A stretch of 64,000 nucleotides of DNA from Micavibrio sp964400125 (GCA_964400125.1 CAYNSR010000006.1:1-64000); one strand, 5' to 3'; positions 45,018 to 54,471 are shown, counted from the first letter of the stretch. The notes: generated by a model not told the origin, from the letters alone. Numbers and translations are program-made.

Positions 45018-45581
45018 ATGCGACTGACGCCACTGGAAGAAAAAATCGCCAGAATCATTGAACCGACCATCACTGGTCTGGGCTATGATCTCGTCACCGT
45101 TCAGGAAAGCGGCGAAGGCGGTGGATTAATAATTCAGGTCATGGTCGAAAATCCGCAGACGAAACGTCTCGGGATGGAAGATTGCTCCAAGATCAACCGC
45201 GCGATCAGTCCGATTCTGGAAGTGGAAGATCCGATTGCCGGGGCCTACAGGCTGGAGATCAGCTCTCCGGGGATTGATCGTCTGCTGGTGCGCGAACATG
45301 ATTTTGCCGATTATGTCGGCTTTGAAGTGAAGATTGAAATCGACCCCCCGGTCGAAGCCCAGAAACGTTTTCGCGGGCGCATCGCGGGGTTCGAGGAAAA
45401 TACGGTTTTGTTGAAAACGGATAACGGTCAGATTGCCCTGCCCTTTGCCAGCATTCAGAAAGCCAAACTGGTGATGAGTGCCGAACTTATCAAGGAAACA
45501 CAAAAAAGGGTCGAGGCCCTGAACGCTTTAAACACTGCAGATAAAGAAGGTGAAGACCATGGAACTGCTGCAAGTCTCTGA
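45018..45581 (+). CDS. rimP: Ribosome maturation factor RimP
   Basis: 30S assembly factor needed early in small-subunit maturation. 187 residues with the N-terminal alpha-beta domain (IEPTITGLGYDLVTVQ, NPQTKRLGMEDCSKINRAISPILE), the SSPGIDRLL motif and a C-terminal SH3-like domain. It overlaps nusA by 23 bases. First gene of the rimP-nusA-infB operon. Confidence 0.95.
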   Translation: MRLTPLEEKIARIIEPTITGLGYDLVTVQESGEGGGLIIQVMVENPQTKRLGMEDCSKINRAISPILEVEDPIAGAYRLEISSPGIDRLLVREHDFADYVGFEVKIEIDPPVEAQKRFRGRIAGFEENTVLLKTDNGQIALPFASIQKAKLVMSAELIKETQKRVEALNALNTADKEGEDHGTAASL

Positions 45582-47094
45582 CGCCGTCGCACGCGAAAAG
45601 AATATCGACCGTGAAATCGTCCTGTCCGCGATGGAAGAAGCCATCCAGAAGGCCGGGCGTTCAAAATACGGTTTCGATCACGACATCCGTGCCTTCATCG
45701 ACCGCAAAAACGGCGCGATTGAGTTGAAACGCTACCGCGAAGTGGTCGAAACGCTGGAAGACGAAGCCAAGCAATTGACTCTGGCCGAAGCCCGCCGCAT
45801 CAAACCCGACGCCGAAATCGGCGAGTTCCTGATTGATACCCTGCCGCCGCTGGATTTCGGGCGTATCGCCGCACAAACGGCCAAACAGGTCATCGTACAA
45901 AAGGTACGCGACGCCGAACGCGCCAAACAATTTGCGGAATTCAAGGACAAGATCGGCGAAGTAACCGTCGGGATTATCAAACGCATCGAGTACGGCAACA
46001 CCACCGTCGATCTCGGCGGCAAGGCCGAAGCGCTGCTGCGCCGTGACGAATCCCTTCCGCGTGAAAACCTCAAAGTCGGTGATCGCGTCAAGGCGCTGAT
46101 TTACGATGTGCGCGAAGAACCGCGCGGCCCGCAGATTTTTCTGTCCCGCGCCAAGCCGGAATTTATGGCCAAATTGTTCGTGCAGGAAGTGCCGGAGATT
46201 TATGACGGCAATATCGAGATCAAGGCCGTTGCCCGCGATCCCGGCTCCCGCGCGAAAATTGCCGTGGCCTCCCGCGACGGCAGTGTCGATCCGGTCGGTG
46301 CGTGCGTTGGTATGCGCGGCTCCCGCGTTCAGGCCGTTGTCGGCGAACTAGGCGGCGAGAAAATCGATATCGTGCCGTGGTCCGAAGATTTTGCAACCTT
46401 TGTCGTCAATGCGCTGCAACCGGCGGATGTCACCAAAGTTGTTCTGGATGAAGAAAAACACCGTCTTGATGTTGTCGTGCCGGAAGATCAATTGTCTCTG
46501 GCAATTGGCCGCCGCGGTCAGAATGTGCGTCTGGCCTCGCAACTCACGGGCTGGGATATCGATATCCTGACTGAAGCCGAGGAACAGGCCCGCCGCGCCG
46601 AAGAATTCAAAAAACGCTCCGGCCTGTTCATGGAAGCGCTGGACGTTGACGAGGTTATTGCCCATCTGCTGGTGGCCGAAGGGTTCATCACGATTGAAGA
46701 AATCATTGAAACACCGGATTCCGAACTGGCCCGCATCGACGGATTTGACGCCGATGTCGCCACAGAACTGAAATCCCGCGCCAGCACATGGCTCAACGCG
46801 AAGCAGGAAGAGCTGGAACGCAAGCGTGCCGAGCTGGGCATTCAAGACGATCTGATGGAGTTCGAAGGACTGAAACCGGAGATGATTATCAAGCTCGCGG
46901 AGAACGGCGTGAAATCGAAAGAAGATCTTGCCGATCTCGCCGGCGACGAACTCGTTGAAATTCTGGGAGCAGAAGCAATGAGCGAACGCGAAGCGAATGA
47001 CATGATTATGCGCGCCCGCGCCCACTGGTTTGAAAATGATAACGGGCAGGAGGGTGACGACGATACGGTACCTTCTGCTGCCACGGCATCATGA
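45559..47094 (+). CDS. nusA: Transcription termination/antitermination protein NusA
   Basis: Binds RNA polymerase and controls pausing, termination and antitermination. 511 residues: N-terminal domain, an S1 domain at about residues 130-200 (GEVTVGIIKRIEYGNTTVDLGGKAEALL), two KH domains (VGACVGMRGSRVQAVVGELGGEKIDIVPW; LAIGRRGQNVRLASQL), and C-terminal acidic helix-hairpin repeats. ATG 45559 is preferred over a GTG at 45550 because AGAAGG lies upstream at the right distance. Confidence 0.96.
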   Translation: MELLQVSDAVAREKNIDREIVLSAMEEAIQKAGRSKYGFDHDIRAFIDRKNGAIELKRYREVVETLEDEAKQLTLAEARRIKPDAEIGEFLIDTLPPLDFGRIAAQTAKQVIVQKVRDAERAKQFAEFKDKIGEVTVGIIKRIEYGNTTVDLGGKAEALLRRDESLPRENLKVGDRVKALIYDVREEPRGPQIFLSRAKPEFMAKLFVQEVPEIYDGNIEIKAVARDPGSRAKIAVASRDGSVDPVGACVGMRGSRVQAVVGELGGEKIDIVPWSEDFATFVVNALQPADVTKVVLDEEKHRLDVVVPEDQLSLAIGRRGQNVRLASQLTGWDIDILTEAEEQARRAEEFKKRSGLFMEALDVDEVIAHLLVAEGFITIEEIIETPDSELARIDGFDADVATELKSRASTWLNAKQEELERKRAELGIQDDLMEFEGLKPEMIIKLAENGVKSKEDLADLAGDELVEILGAEAMSEREANDMIMRARAHWFENDNGQEGDDDTVPSAATAS

Positions 47095-47103
47095 GGAGGC
47101 TGA

Positions 47104-47829
47104 TTGATTTACGCTGGGGAAAAAACACCCGCTGACCTGAACACCATCGCGCCGGATGACATCCGGCACGATGACGGGACAATTGCGTCAATCACACCCG
47201 ACCTGCCCCCCCCGGCCAAAACATCTAAAAACAAAAAACCTGCACCATCCTGCATCATGTCCGGCATGGCCATGGAGACGGAACGCATGTTGCGCTTCGT
47301 CGTCGGCCCCGAAAACACCCTTTATGCCGATTTTGCCGAAAACCTGCCCGGGGACAGGGTTTTTTGGTGCAATCTTTACGGCCCCACCCTGCGGCAAGCC
47401 CTTGAAACCAATCCCTTCGGGACCGATATCATAATCCCGGACGGTATGGAGGATACCATCGAAAAAGGCCTGCGCTATCAGGCCCTTACGATGGTCTCAA
47501 TGGCCCGCAAGGCCGGACATCTTTATACCGGCGCGGAAAAAACCGAGCAGTTAATCAAATCGGGCAAGGCGGCCATCTACCTCACCGGATCCGGGAAGGA
47601 TGCCGATACGCGGATGAAGCTGACCTTTCTGGCCGGGGACAAGGTGCGGGTGATTGACCTGTTTTCATCCGAAGAAATCTCTCAGGCCAGCGGCATGAAC
47701 AAGGTTTTCCATGCGGCATTGCTGCGCGGAACACTGGCCGAACGTTTTTTTGCCACTGTGCGACGGATGAATTTGTTCCGCCAACAGGGCCAAGCCGATA
47801 ACCAACCAACAAAACAAGACAACGCGTAA
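47104..47829 (+). CDS. YlxR (DUF448) and L7Ae-like fusion protein
   Basis: 241 residues from a TTG start with GAGGAGG six bases upstream. The N-terminal part (about 55-105) is a degenerate YlxR/DUF448 domain with RMLRFVVGPENTLYADFAENLPGDRVFWC, lacking most cysteine/arginine signature residues. The C-terminal part (about 135-220) is an L7Ae/YlxQ-like RNA-binding fold with ARKAGHLYTGAEKTEQLIKSGKAAIYL. Fusions of these two nusA-infB genes occur in alphaproteobacteria. Role in translation or transcription is inferred. Confidence 0.85.
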   Translation: MIYAGEKTPADLNTIAPDDIRHDDGTIASITPDLPPPAKTSKNKKPAPSCIMSGMAMETERMLRFVVGPENTLYADFAENLPGDRVFWCNLYGPTLRQALETNPFGTDIIIPDGMEDTIEKGLRYQALTMVSMARKAGHLYTGAEKTEQLIKSGKAAIYLTGSGKDADTRMKLTFLAGDKVRVIDLFSSEEISQASGMNKVFHAALLRGTLAERFFATVRRMNLFRQQGQADNQPTKQDNA

Positions 47830-47848
47830 ACAAAGCAAGAAAGCAGCC

Positions 47849-50500
47849 ATGACTGATACGGAAAAGAAAAACGAAACGAAACCGACACTGAGCCTGGGCG
47901 GAAAAGGTACGCTCACGCTGAAGGCGGGTGGAGCAGCCGCAGCAGGCGGCGCGAAACCCACCATGTCGCAACCGTCGCGTTCGGGCAAAACCGTCGCCGT
48001 CGAAGTCCGGCGCAAACGCAGCGGATCGAGCACCGTGCCCATGGGCCGTCCCCAGACGGAAAACCATGTCGAGGAAGAAGCCGCCCCCGTCATTGCCAGC
48101 CCGGTTCCGGCAGGAAGCGAACTGCGCAAACTGACCTCCGAAGAACGTGAAGCGCGCATCCGCGCCCTGCAACTGGCGGAGGAAGAATCCAAAAACCGTC
48201 CAACGGAACCAAAATCCGAAGCCAGTCCGGAATACGGCTTTGCCGCCGCGACGGAACAACCGAAATCCGCCGCGACCAAAACACCCCTTTCCGCCGACGA
48301 AGCCCGCGCACGCGAACTGGCGGAATTGCAGCAGATCGAGGAAGAAGAACAACGCATCCGCAAACAGGCTGAAGACCGTTTTGCTGCCGCCGATGCATCC
48401 CGAATCGCCAGCCCGAACGATCTGGACGACGATCGCCGTGGCGGACCGATCGGTCCTGCCGGACGCCCCGCGCCGCATTCCCGCCTTTCCGCCGAGGACG
48501 AGGAAGAAGAAGAAAGCTATCGCGCCCGCATGAAAAAAGCCGGTGCCGGTGTGCGCGCGGCCCCATCGCGCCGCGAAACGGAACAGAGAAATAGTCCCGG
48601 AAAAATTACTATCCAGACGGCCCTGAACGAAGACAAGCTGTTTGCGCGTGAAAAAGGCCGGTCCCTCGCCTCCGCCCGCCGCGCCCGTGAAAAGGCCCGC
48701 CTTGCCGGGAAGGAACAGCAGGTCAAAGTCATCCGCGAAGTCGTCCTGCCGGAATATATCACCGTGCAGGAACTCGCCAACCGGATGACCGAGCGCAGCG
48801 CCGATGTCGTGAAAACCCTGATGAAAATGGGCGTTATGGCGACCGTGACACAAACCATAGATGCCGATACGGCGGAACTGGTTATTCACGAATTCGGCCA
48901 CAACTTCAAACGTGTTACCGAAGGCGATGTGGAAATCGGCATCGGTGGTGAGGAAGATACGGACACCCAACTGATCCGCCGCCCGCCGGTTGTGACCATC
49001 ATGGGCCATGTCGACCACGGGAAAACATCCCTGCTCGACGCGCTACGTTCGACGGATGTCGTATCCGGCGAAGCTGGCGGGATCACCCAGCATATCGGGG
49101 CCTATCAGGTGACGATGCCGAGCGGCGCGAAGATCACCTTTCTCGATACGCCCGGCCATGCGGCCTTCACGGAAATGCGGGCCCGCGGCGCCAATGTCAC
49201 GGATATCGTCGTGCTGGTGGTTGCGGCAAACGATTCCATCATGCCGCAAACGATCGAGGCCATTGCCCATGCCAAGGCCGCAGGCGTTCCGATCATTGTC
49301 GCCATCAACAAAATTGACCTGCCCGATGCCAATGTCGCCAAGGTGCGTCAAGACCTCCTGCAACACGATATCGTGGTCGAAGAAATGGGTGGCGACACGC
49401 AAACCGTCGAAGTTTCCGCCAAGAAAAGAATCAACCTCGACAAGCTGGAAGAGGCGATTCTGCTTCAGGCCGAGGTTCTCGACCTGAAAGCCAACCCGAA
49501 CCGCGCAGCCAGCGGCACGGTCGTCGAAGCCAAGCTTGAACAGGGCCGGGGGAATGTCGCCACCGTTCTGATTGAAAAAGGCACGCTACGCATTGGCGAT
49601 ATTTTTGTTGCCGGGGCTGAATCCGGCCGCGTTCGCGCCATTATCGATGACAAGGGCAACAACATCAAGGAAGCCGAACCGGGCCGCCCGGTCGAAGTCC
49701 TCGGCCTGCAAGGGTCTCCGGAGGCCGGTGATAACCTGACCGTGGTCGAAGACGACGCCAAGGCGCGTGAAATTGCGGCCTATCGCCAGCGTAAAAAACG
49801 CGAATCCGCCGCCGCCGGCATTGCCCGCCGCACATCGTCTTTGGAACAATTGATGGCCGTGGCGAAAGAGGGCCAGAAAACCACCCTGTCCGTTTTAATC
49901 AAGGGCGATGTGGCAGGGTCGGTCGAAGCCATTGCCAGCTCGCTGAAAAAAATCACCGAAGACAATCCGGATGTGGATATCCGTATCCTGCATTCCGGTG
50001 TCGGCGGCATTACCGAATCTGATGTCATTCTGGCCAAGGCGTCCAATGTTTTGCTGATCGGGTTCAACGTTCGCGCCAACACACAGGCCCGGCAACTGGC
50101 CGAACGCGATGGCGTGGAAATCCGTTACTACAATATCATTTACAACATCATCGACGATGCAAAAGCCCTGCTCTCCGGCATGCTGCCGCCGTCCTTGCGT
50201 GAAGAATATCTGGGTCAGGCCGAAATCCGCCAGGTCTTCAATATCACCAAAGTCGGCAAAGTCGGCGGGTGCATGGTGACTGCGGGGATCGTCAAGCGCG
50301 GCTCCAGTGTCCGCCTGCTGCGCGATTCCATCGTCATCCACGAAGGTACGCTGAAAACGCTCAAACGCATGAAAGACGAAGTCAAGGAAGTGCGTGAAGG
50401 CATGGAATGCGGTATGGCCTTTGAAAACTACGAAGACATCAAGGAAGGCGATATCATCGAATGCTTCGATGTGATTGCCGAAGCCAGAACGGTCGGTTAG
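47849..50500 (+). CDS. infB: Translation initiation factor IF-2
   Basis: GTPase that places initiator tRNA on the 30S ribosome. 883 residues: a long N-terminal part with low complexity, Ala/Lys/Glu/Arg-rich, then the IF-2N domain, a GTPase domain from about residue 380 (GHVDHGKTS, DTPGHAAF, NKIDLPDAN), and the C-terminal domains ending NYEDIKEGDIIECFDVIAEART. The ATG follows an AGCAGCC stretch rather than a strong site. Next gene starts five bases after the stop. Confidence 0.97.
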   Translation: MTDTEKKNETKPTLSLGGKGTLTLKAGGAAAAGGAKPTMSQPSRSGKTVAVEVRRKRSGSSTVPMGRPQTENHVEEEAAPVIASPVPAGSELRKLTSEEREARIRALQLAEEESKNRPTEPKSEASPEYGFAAATEQPKSAATKTPLSADEARARELAELQQIEEEEQRIRKQAEDRFAAADASRIASPNDLDDDRRGGPIGPAGRPAPHSRLSAEDEEEEESYRARMKKAGAGVRAAPSRRETEQRNSPGKITIQTALNEDKLFAREKGRSLASARRAREKARLAGKEQQVKVIREVVLPEYITVQELANRMTERSADVVKTLMKMGVMATVTQTIDADTAELVIHEFGHNFKRVTEGDVEIGIGGEEDTDTQLIRRPPVVTIMGHVDHGKTSLLDALRSTDVVSGEAGGITQHIGAYQVTMPSGAKITFLDTPGHAAFTEMRARGANVTDIVVLVVAANDSIMPQTIEAIAHAKAAGVPIIVAINKIDLPDANVAKVRQDLLQHDIVVEEMGGDTQTVEVSAKKRINLDKLEEAILLQAEVLDLKANPNRAASGTVVEAKLEQGRGNVATVLIEKGTLRIGDIFVAGAESGRVRAIIDDKGNNIKEAEPGRPVEVLGLQGSPEAGDNLTVVEDDAKAREIAAYRQRKKRESAAAGIARRTSSLEQLMAVAKEGQKTTLSVLIKGDVAGSVEAIASSLKKITEDNPDVDIRILHSGVGGITESDVILAKASNVLLIGFNVRANTQARQLAERDGVEIRYYNIIYNIIDDAKALLSGMLPPSLREEYLGQAEIRQVFNITKVGKVGGCMVTAGIVKRGSSVRLLRDSIVIHEGTLKTLKRMKDEVKEVREGMECGMAFENYEDIKEGDIIECFDVIAEARTVG

Positions 50501-50505
50501 CGCAC

Positions 50506-50886
50506 ATGACCCGCCAGAAATCTTCTGAACCATCACAGCGCATGCTCCGCGTCGGGGAGGAACTGCGTCATATCATCTCCGAGACCTTGCGCCGTGGCGG
50601 GTTCGATGACCCGCTACTGTTCGAACACGCATGCAATGTGACCGTCACGCAAGTCACCGTCAGCCCCGACCTGAAATACGCCACGGCCTATATCATGACC
50701 CTCGGCGGCTTACAGCTTGATGAGGTATTACAGGCATTGAACGAATCCGCATGGATGTTCCAGCATGAAATCGGCAAGGGCGTCAAAATGCGTTCGACCC
50801 CGAAGATAAAATTTGTCGTCGACACCAGCTTTGAAACCGCCGGACGCATCGAAAAAATCCTGCGCGACATCAATCATTCCGGATGA
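50506..50886 (+). CDS. rbfA: Ribosome-binding factor A
   Basis: Single KH-fold 30S maturation factor. 126 residues from the ATG at 50506. It has RMLRVGEELRHIISETL, VTVTQVTVSPDLKYATAYI and LRSTPKIKFVVDTSFE-like blocks. Its stop overlaps the truB start by ATGA. Confidence 0.94.
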   Translation: MTRQKSSEPSQRMLRVGEELRHIISETLRRGGFDDPLLFEHACNVTVTQVTVSPDLKYATAYIMTLGGLQLDEVLQALNESAWMFQHEIGKGVKMRSTPKIKFVVDTSFETAGRIEKILRDINHSG

Positions 50887-51827
50887 AACGCAAGGGAAAC
50901 ATCATCAACGGATGGATTGCTCTGGACAAACCGCCGGGCATAACCTCGACACAGGCCGTCGGCAAGGTCCGGCGCATTCTCAATGCCCAAAAAATCGGCC
51001 ATGGCGGCACGCTCGATCCACTGGCCACCGGTATCCTGCCTATCGCGCTGGGTGAGGCGACGAAGACCATCGCCTATATTCAGGATCATATCAAAACCTA
51101 TACGTTCACGATTACATGGGGCGAACAGCGCAGCACAGACGATGCGGAAGGCGACGTCATTGCCACCTCGCCCGTCATACCGACGGAACAGGCCATCCTT
51201 GCCGCACTTTCCGCCTTCACTGGTGATATCTGGCAAACGCCGCCGCAATTTTCTGCGATTAAAATCGACGGTGAACGCGCCTATGACATCGCGCGCGATG
51301 GCGGGGAAGTGGAAATGAAGCCGCGCCCGGTTTATATAGAGTTCCTTGAATATATTTCCTCTCAAACGTCACCCCGGCACCGGGATGACAAGGAAAAACT
51401 GGAAAACCAATCAACCTTCCGCTGCACCTGCGGAAAAGGCACCTATATCAGGTCTTTAGGCCGCGATCTGGCGCTTTCCCTCGGCACGGTGGGCTATATT
51501 TCTGCCCTGCGCCGCGACCGGGTCGGGCCGATGGGGCCGGAAAATGCGATTTCTCTTGAAAAACTTGAAGAAATTCACGATAGTGCGCTGCTTCCTGTGG
51601 ATCTGGTGCTGGACGGCATCCCGGCCTTGAAATTAACGCAGCAGGAAGTCGTGCGTCTGAAAAATGGACAAAAACTGTCCTTTGTCAGCCGACCGGATGT
51701 CGAGCGTTTAAGGACTCTCGATCTCCGATCCGGTGATACCGCCCTCGCCGTTTATGACGGCAAACCCGTGGCTCTGGTCACGATCAGCGGTATCGACATT
51801 CAGCCCGTGCGCGTACTGAACCTTTAA
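50883..51827 (+). CDS. truB: tRNA pseudouridine synthase B
   Basis: Makes pseudouridine-55 in the T loop of tRNAs. 314 residues: GWIALDKPPGITSTQAV, the catalytic Asp in GHGGTLDPLATGILPIALGEATK (about residue 45), and the CTCGKGTYIRSLGRDLA motif. At about residues 161-176 a short foreign-looking insertion (QTSPRHRDDKEKLENQ) is partly encoded by a small copy of the palindromic element, placed in a loop before the C-terminal motif. The length is otherwise usual for the family. Confidence 0.95.
   Translation: MKRKGNIINGWIALDKPPGITSTQAVGKVRRILNAQKIGHGGTLDPLATGILPIALGEATKTIAYIQDHIKTYTFTITWGEQRSTDDAEGDVIATSPVIPTEQAILAALSAFTGDIWQTPPQFSAIKIDGERAYDIARDGGEVEMKPRPVYIEFLEYISSQTSPRHRDDKEKLENQSTFRCTCGKGTYIRSLGRDLALSLGTVGYISALRRDRVGPMGPENAISLEKLEEIHDSALLPVDLVLDGIPALKLTQQEVVRLKNGQKLSFVSRPDVERLRTLDLRSGDTALAVYDGKPVALVTISGIDIQPVRVLNL
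51367..51389. repeat. Short palindromic element inside truB
   Basis: cgtcaccccgg and ccgggatgac flank a two-base gap, a compact form of the dispersed element, read in frame with truB. Confidence 0.65.
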
Positions 51828-51846
51828 CCTGATTGGAGACTATGTG

Positions 51847-52116
51847 ATGACCGCCACGACCGCCCAAAGAAAAGAAATTATCGACAGCAACAAAATCAGC
51901 GCCAACGACACCGGCTCCGCGCCCGTGCAAATTGCCCTGCTGACCACCCGTATCAACGAGTTGTCTGCCCACATGCAGCAACACCACAAGGACCTTTCCA
52001 GCCGCCACGGCCTGCTGGCCATGGTCGCCAAACGCCGCAAATTGCTGGATTACCTGAAATCCAAGAATGAGGATGCTTACAAAGCCCTCATTGAAAAGCT
52101 CGGCATTCGCCGCTGA
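51847..52116 (+). CDS. rpsO: 30S ribosomal protein S15
   Basis: Small ribosomal subunit protein that binds 16S rRNA central domain. 89 residues from the ATG at 51847 (a GTG at 51844 is adjacent). Conserved block: TGSAPVQIALLTTRINELSAHMQQHHKDLSSRHGLLAMVAKRRKLLDYL. The usual downstream pnp is separated by a minus-strand block here. Confidence 0.97.
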   Translation: MTATTAQRKEIIDSNKISANDTGSAPVQIALLTTRINELSAHMQQHHKDLSSRHGLLAMVAKRRKLLDYLKSKNEDAYKALIEKLGIRR

Positions 52117-52142
52117 TTTTTTCCGGAAACAGCTTAAGAAAA

Positions 52143-52170
52143 AGCAGCCCACCAAGGGGGCTGCTTTTTT
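52143..52170 (+). terminator. Rho-independent terminator after rpsO
   Basis: AGCAGCCC (52143-52150) pairs with GGGCTGCT (52158-52165), followed by five T. Ends the rimP operon. Confidence 0.85.
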
Positions 52171-52198
52171 ACTGGCCGAAGGCCATCGGCAGGAATGA

Positions 52199-52390
52199 TT
52201 ATTTTCGGATCATGCTGGCGAAGCGGAAGCTGTTATAGCCAAGCACGAACATGATGCAGGCAATCATCAGGAAGGAAGGGTCAAGCATCAAAAATCCCAA
52301 CAGACACAAAAACGTCAGCAGGAACAAAACACATCCGAGAAAGAAAAAAACAGGGGCAATCAAAACAGCGTTGAGTTGATTCAGCAGCAT
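52199..52390 (-). CDS. Small membrane protein
   Basis: 63 residues from the ATG at 52390, chosen for the AAGGAGCG site upstream; a longer frame has no support. Two hydrophobic segments (LIAPVFFFLGCVLFLLTFLCLLGFL and FLMIACIMFVLGY) cover most of the protein. Function unknown. Confidence 0.6.
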   Translation of the reverse strand: MLLNQLNAVLIAPVFFFLGCVLFLLTFLCLLGFLMLDPSFLMIACIMFVLGYNSFRFASMIRK

Positions 52391-52515
52391 ATGGAACGCT
52401 CCTTGGCATGAGGTCAAAGGTTGAAATGAAGAAAAAGATGGAGGGACGCGAAAACAGACTGATAAAATTATGCCACTCATGCGCATGTGTGGCAATGACA
52501 ACATGATGGGGGCGT

Positions 52516-53136
52516 TTATTTGAGATAATACCGCTTCAAAACCGCGCCATTTTCCATTTCAAACACCAGCGGCGACCCGGTCGGGATCTCCGCCGCGTTG
52601 ATGGTTTCCGGAGTTTCCACGCCCAGAACAATCAAAATCCCGCGCAAGCTATTGCCATGGGCCGCTACCAGTACATTCTTCCCCTGCTCCAGCAAAGGCC
52701 GGATTTCGGCGTCGAAATAGGGCCGCACACGGTTTTCAACCACGTCTTTCAGGCTTTCGCCGCCGGGCGGCTGGACATCATAGGAGCGCCGCCAGATATG
52801 GACCTGCTCCTCGCCGAATTTTGCACGGGTTTCATCCTTGTTCAGTCCGGTCAGGTCGCCATAGTCGCGCTCGCGCAAATCATCGTGACGCACCATGGTT
52901 TCCAGCAACGCGGCCTGTCCGGCAGCTTGCAATGCAATATCAGCCGTATGCGACGCGCGCTGCAACGTGCTGGTAAAAACCTGATCGAAACCAATCCCTG
53001 CGGATTTCAGTTTTTCTCCGGCTGCTCTGGCCTCCTCCCGGCCCAGTTCGCTTAAATCAATATCGTAAAAACCGGTAAAACGGTTCTCGAGATTCCACTG
53101 GGACTGACCATGACGCATGAGGACGAGATAGTTCAT
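52516..53136 (-). CDS. gpmA: 2,3-bisphosphoglycerate-dependent phosphoglycerate mutase
   Basis: Interconverts 3- and 2-phosphoglycerate in glycolysis. 206 residues with the histidine phosphatase motif LMRHGQSQWNLENRFTG, RHDDLRERDYGDLTGLNKDE, and the second histidine in LVAAHGNSLRGI. A little shorter than the E. coli protein, as is common in alphaproteobacteria. It follows the proline-rich exported gene by nine bases on the same strand. Confidence 0.93.
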   Translation of the reverse strand: MNYLVLMRHGQSQWNLENRFTGFYDIDLSELGREEARAAGEKLKSAGIGFDQVFTSTLQRASHTADIALQAAGQAALLETMVRHDDLRERDYGDLTGLNKDETRAKFGEEQVHIWRRSYDVQPPGGESLKDVVENRVRPYFDAEIRPLLEQGKNVLVAAHGNSLRGILIVLGVETPETINAAEIPTGSPLVFEMENGAVLKRYYLK

Positions 53137-53145
53137 CGGGATTTC

Positions 53146-53709
53146 TTACTTTCTGTTTTTGGGATTCCGGACGATCTCGCCGCTTTGACGATCGACCAGA
53201 ACATATTGTTCGCCATCTTCCGTTTTAAAGACGACCTGAAACACTTTCAACCCATTGTAATCTGCCGGATAGACGTTCACGCCGCGCGATGGCGGGGCCA
53301 CCGATAGCGCGATGCGGCGCGCATCTTCGCGCGAAACGACACCCCCGGCTGGCGGAACACCGTCCCGGGGTTCTTTTGCCTGCTGCACCATGCGTGGTTC
53401 CGGGGCTTTTTTCTTCTGTGCCTGTCGCATCGGTGGGGGCACCGGTTTTACCTTTGGAACGGGCGGGGCATGTTCTGCGACCGACGGTTCAGGCGCAATC
53501 ATCAGTGCGGGGGGCGGCAACGGCGATGAAGAAGGTGGCGTCGGCGGGGCAACAGGTTCCACCACCGGAGGACGAGCAGGCATGTCACCAACCACCGTAA
53601 TGCTGCCATCGGGATTGATCGTGATAACCGGGCTGCCGCCGCTTTCGGCACGGGCATACACCCCCGCCCCTAACAACATTGCCAAAACCGCCAGTAATAC
53701 AATCCGCAT
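53146..53709 (-). CDS. Exported proline-rich protein with C-terminal PepSY-like domain
   Basis: 187 residues from the ATG at 53709, which has AAGGAG upstream. A signal peptide (MRIVLLAVLAMLLGAGVYARA) is followed by a long proline-rich, low-complexity region (about residues 40-120), then a compact C-terminal domain (SREDARRIALSV to the end; VFKTEDGEQYVLVDRQSGEIV) that looks like a PepSY domain. The proline-rich part may span the cell envelope. Function unknown. Confidence 0.7.
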   Translation of the reverse strand: MRIVLLAVLAMLLGAGVYARAESGGSPVITINPDGSITVVGDMPARPPVVEPVAPPTPPSSSPLPPPALMIAPEPSVAEHAPPVPKVKPVPPPMRQAQKKKAPEPRMVQQAKEPRDGVPPAGGVVSREDARRIALSVAPPSRGVNVYPADYNGLKVFQVVFKTEDGEQYVLVDRQSGEIVRNPKNRK

Positions 53710-53802
53710 CCGCCGCTCCTTGATCTGCAGAGTGCCAATCTCACACCAAAAAGCCTTCTGCCGCAAGACAGCAGAAGGCCGTTGTTTCAACACCGAAAAA
53801 AA

Positions 53803-54123
53803 TTACGGCTTGGTCAAAACCGGGATTGTTACCGACGGAAACAATCCGGTGCATTGCTGGCCCTCTCCGAGGCATCCGGACATCCCGCCCAGACCCGCGC
53901 CCAGCGCCGCCCCGACGAAAGCAAAGGCCGCAATATCTTTCGCCTTGCCCTGCACACAATGGGCCAGGGTATCCCGGGCAAACAACCCGAACGCCGAAGC
54001 AAGCAGGAACGCCCCCGCCACAGCCCCGTCGCCAACGCCCAGTTTTTGCGCAACCACCACCGTCCCGACCGTCGCGGCAACCATTCCCGCAGCACCAAAA
54101 GTTTTGGACAAACGCTGTACCAT
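53803..54123 (-). CDS. Small membrane protein with repeated Gly/Ala helices
   Basis: 106 residues from the ATG at 54123 with AGAGGG nearby; a TTG at 54147 gives a longer form. At least two, probably three, Gly/Ala-rich hydrophobic segments (AAGMVAATVGTVVVAQ, GAVAGAFLLASAFGLFA, DIAAFAFVGAALGAGLGGMSG). No family recognised. Belongs to the minus-strand block between rpsO and pnp. Confidence 0.6.
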   Translation of the reverse strand: MVQRLSKTFGAAGMVAATVGTVVVAQKLGVGDGAVAGAFLLASAFGLFARDTLAHCVQGKAKDIAAFAFVGAALGAGLGGMSGCLGEGQQCTGLFPSVTIPVLTKP

Positions 54124-54471
54124 TTTTTGTTTTCCCTCTTGTGTCAAAGAAGCGGAAGGTAACCCCTCTTTTTTGTTATGTCAACAAAAAACGGCCCTTG
54201 TTTTCCCCCTAAAAAAATACAAAATCGGCTAAAAGCCTTTGACTTATCAGCAAAAAGGATGCAATAAACCTGTGTCGGCGTCAGGCTCCGGAGGGGGCGT
54301 TACGGTTGACTGTTAAGATCAGGTTCCCTGCCTGCGTTTAATTGTCCACCGAATCCCTCCCCCCGCGCATCGGCGTCTATTTTAACCACAACCGTTACCC
54401 CGGCGAAACCGGGGTCCATGGATGTCGGCCTTCGCCGCCATGACGGTTGAAACCAAAAGGAACTACAAACA
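54124..54471. other. Region upstream of pnp
   Basis: About 350 bases. The first part is the 5' side of the minus-strand membrane protein gene; the last part is the pnp leader. It holds a palindromic element at 54395-54448 just upstream of pnp. No gene was recognised. Confidence 0.45.
54395..54448. repeat. Dispersed palindromic element upstream of pnp
   Basis: ttaccccggcgaaaccgggg, then gtcggccttcgccgccatgac form a diverged copy, partly pairing with itself. Confidence 0.65.

Noticed and set aside
47582..49018. 478-codon minus-strand frame over the ylxR/L7Ae and infB genes
   Set aside because: Antisense to two well-supported genes; composition (Phe/Gly/Arg) is that of a shadow frame.
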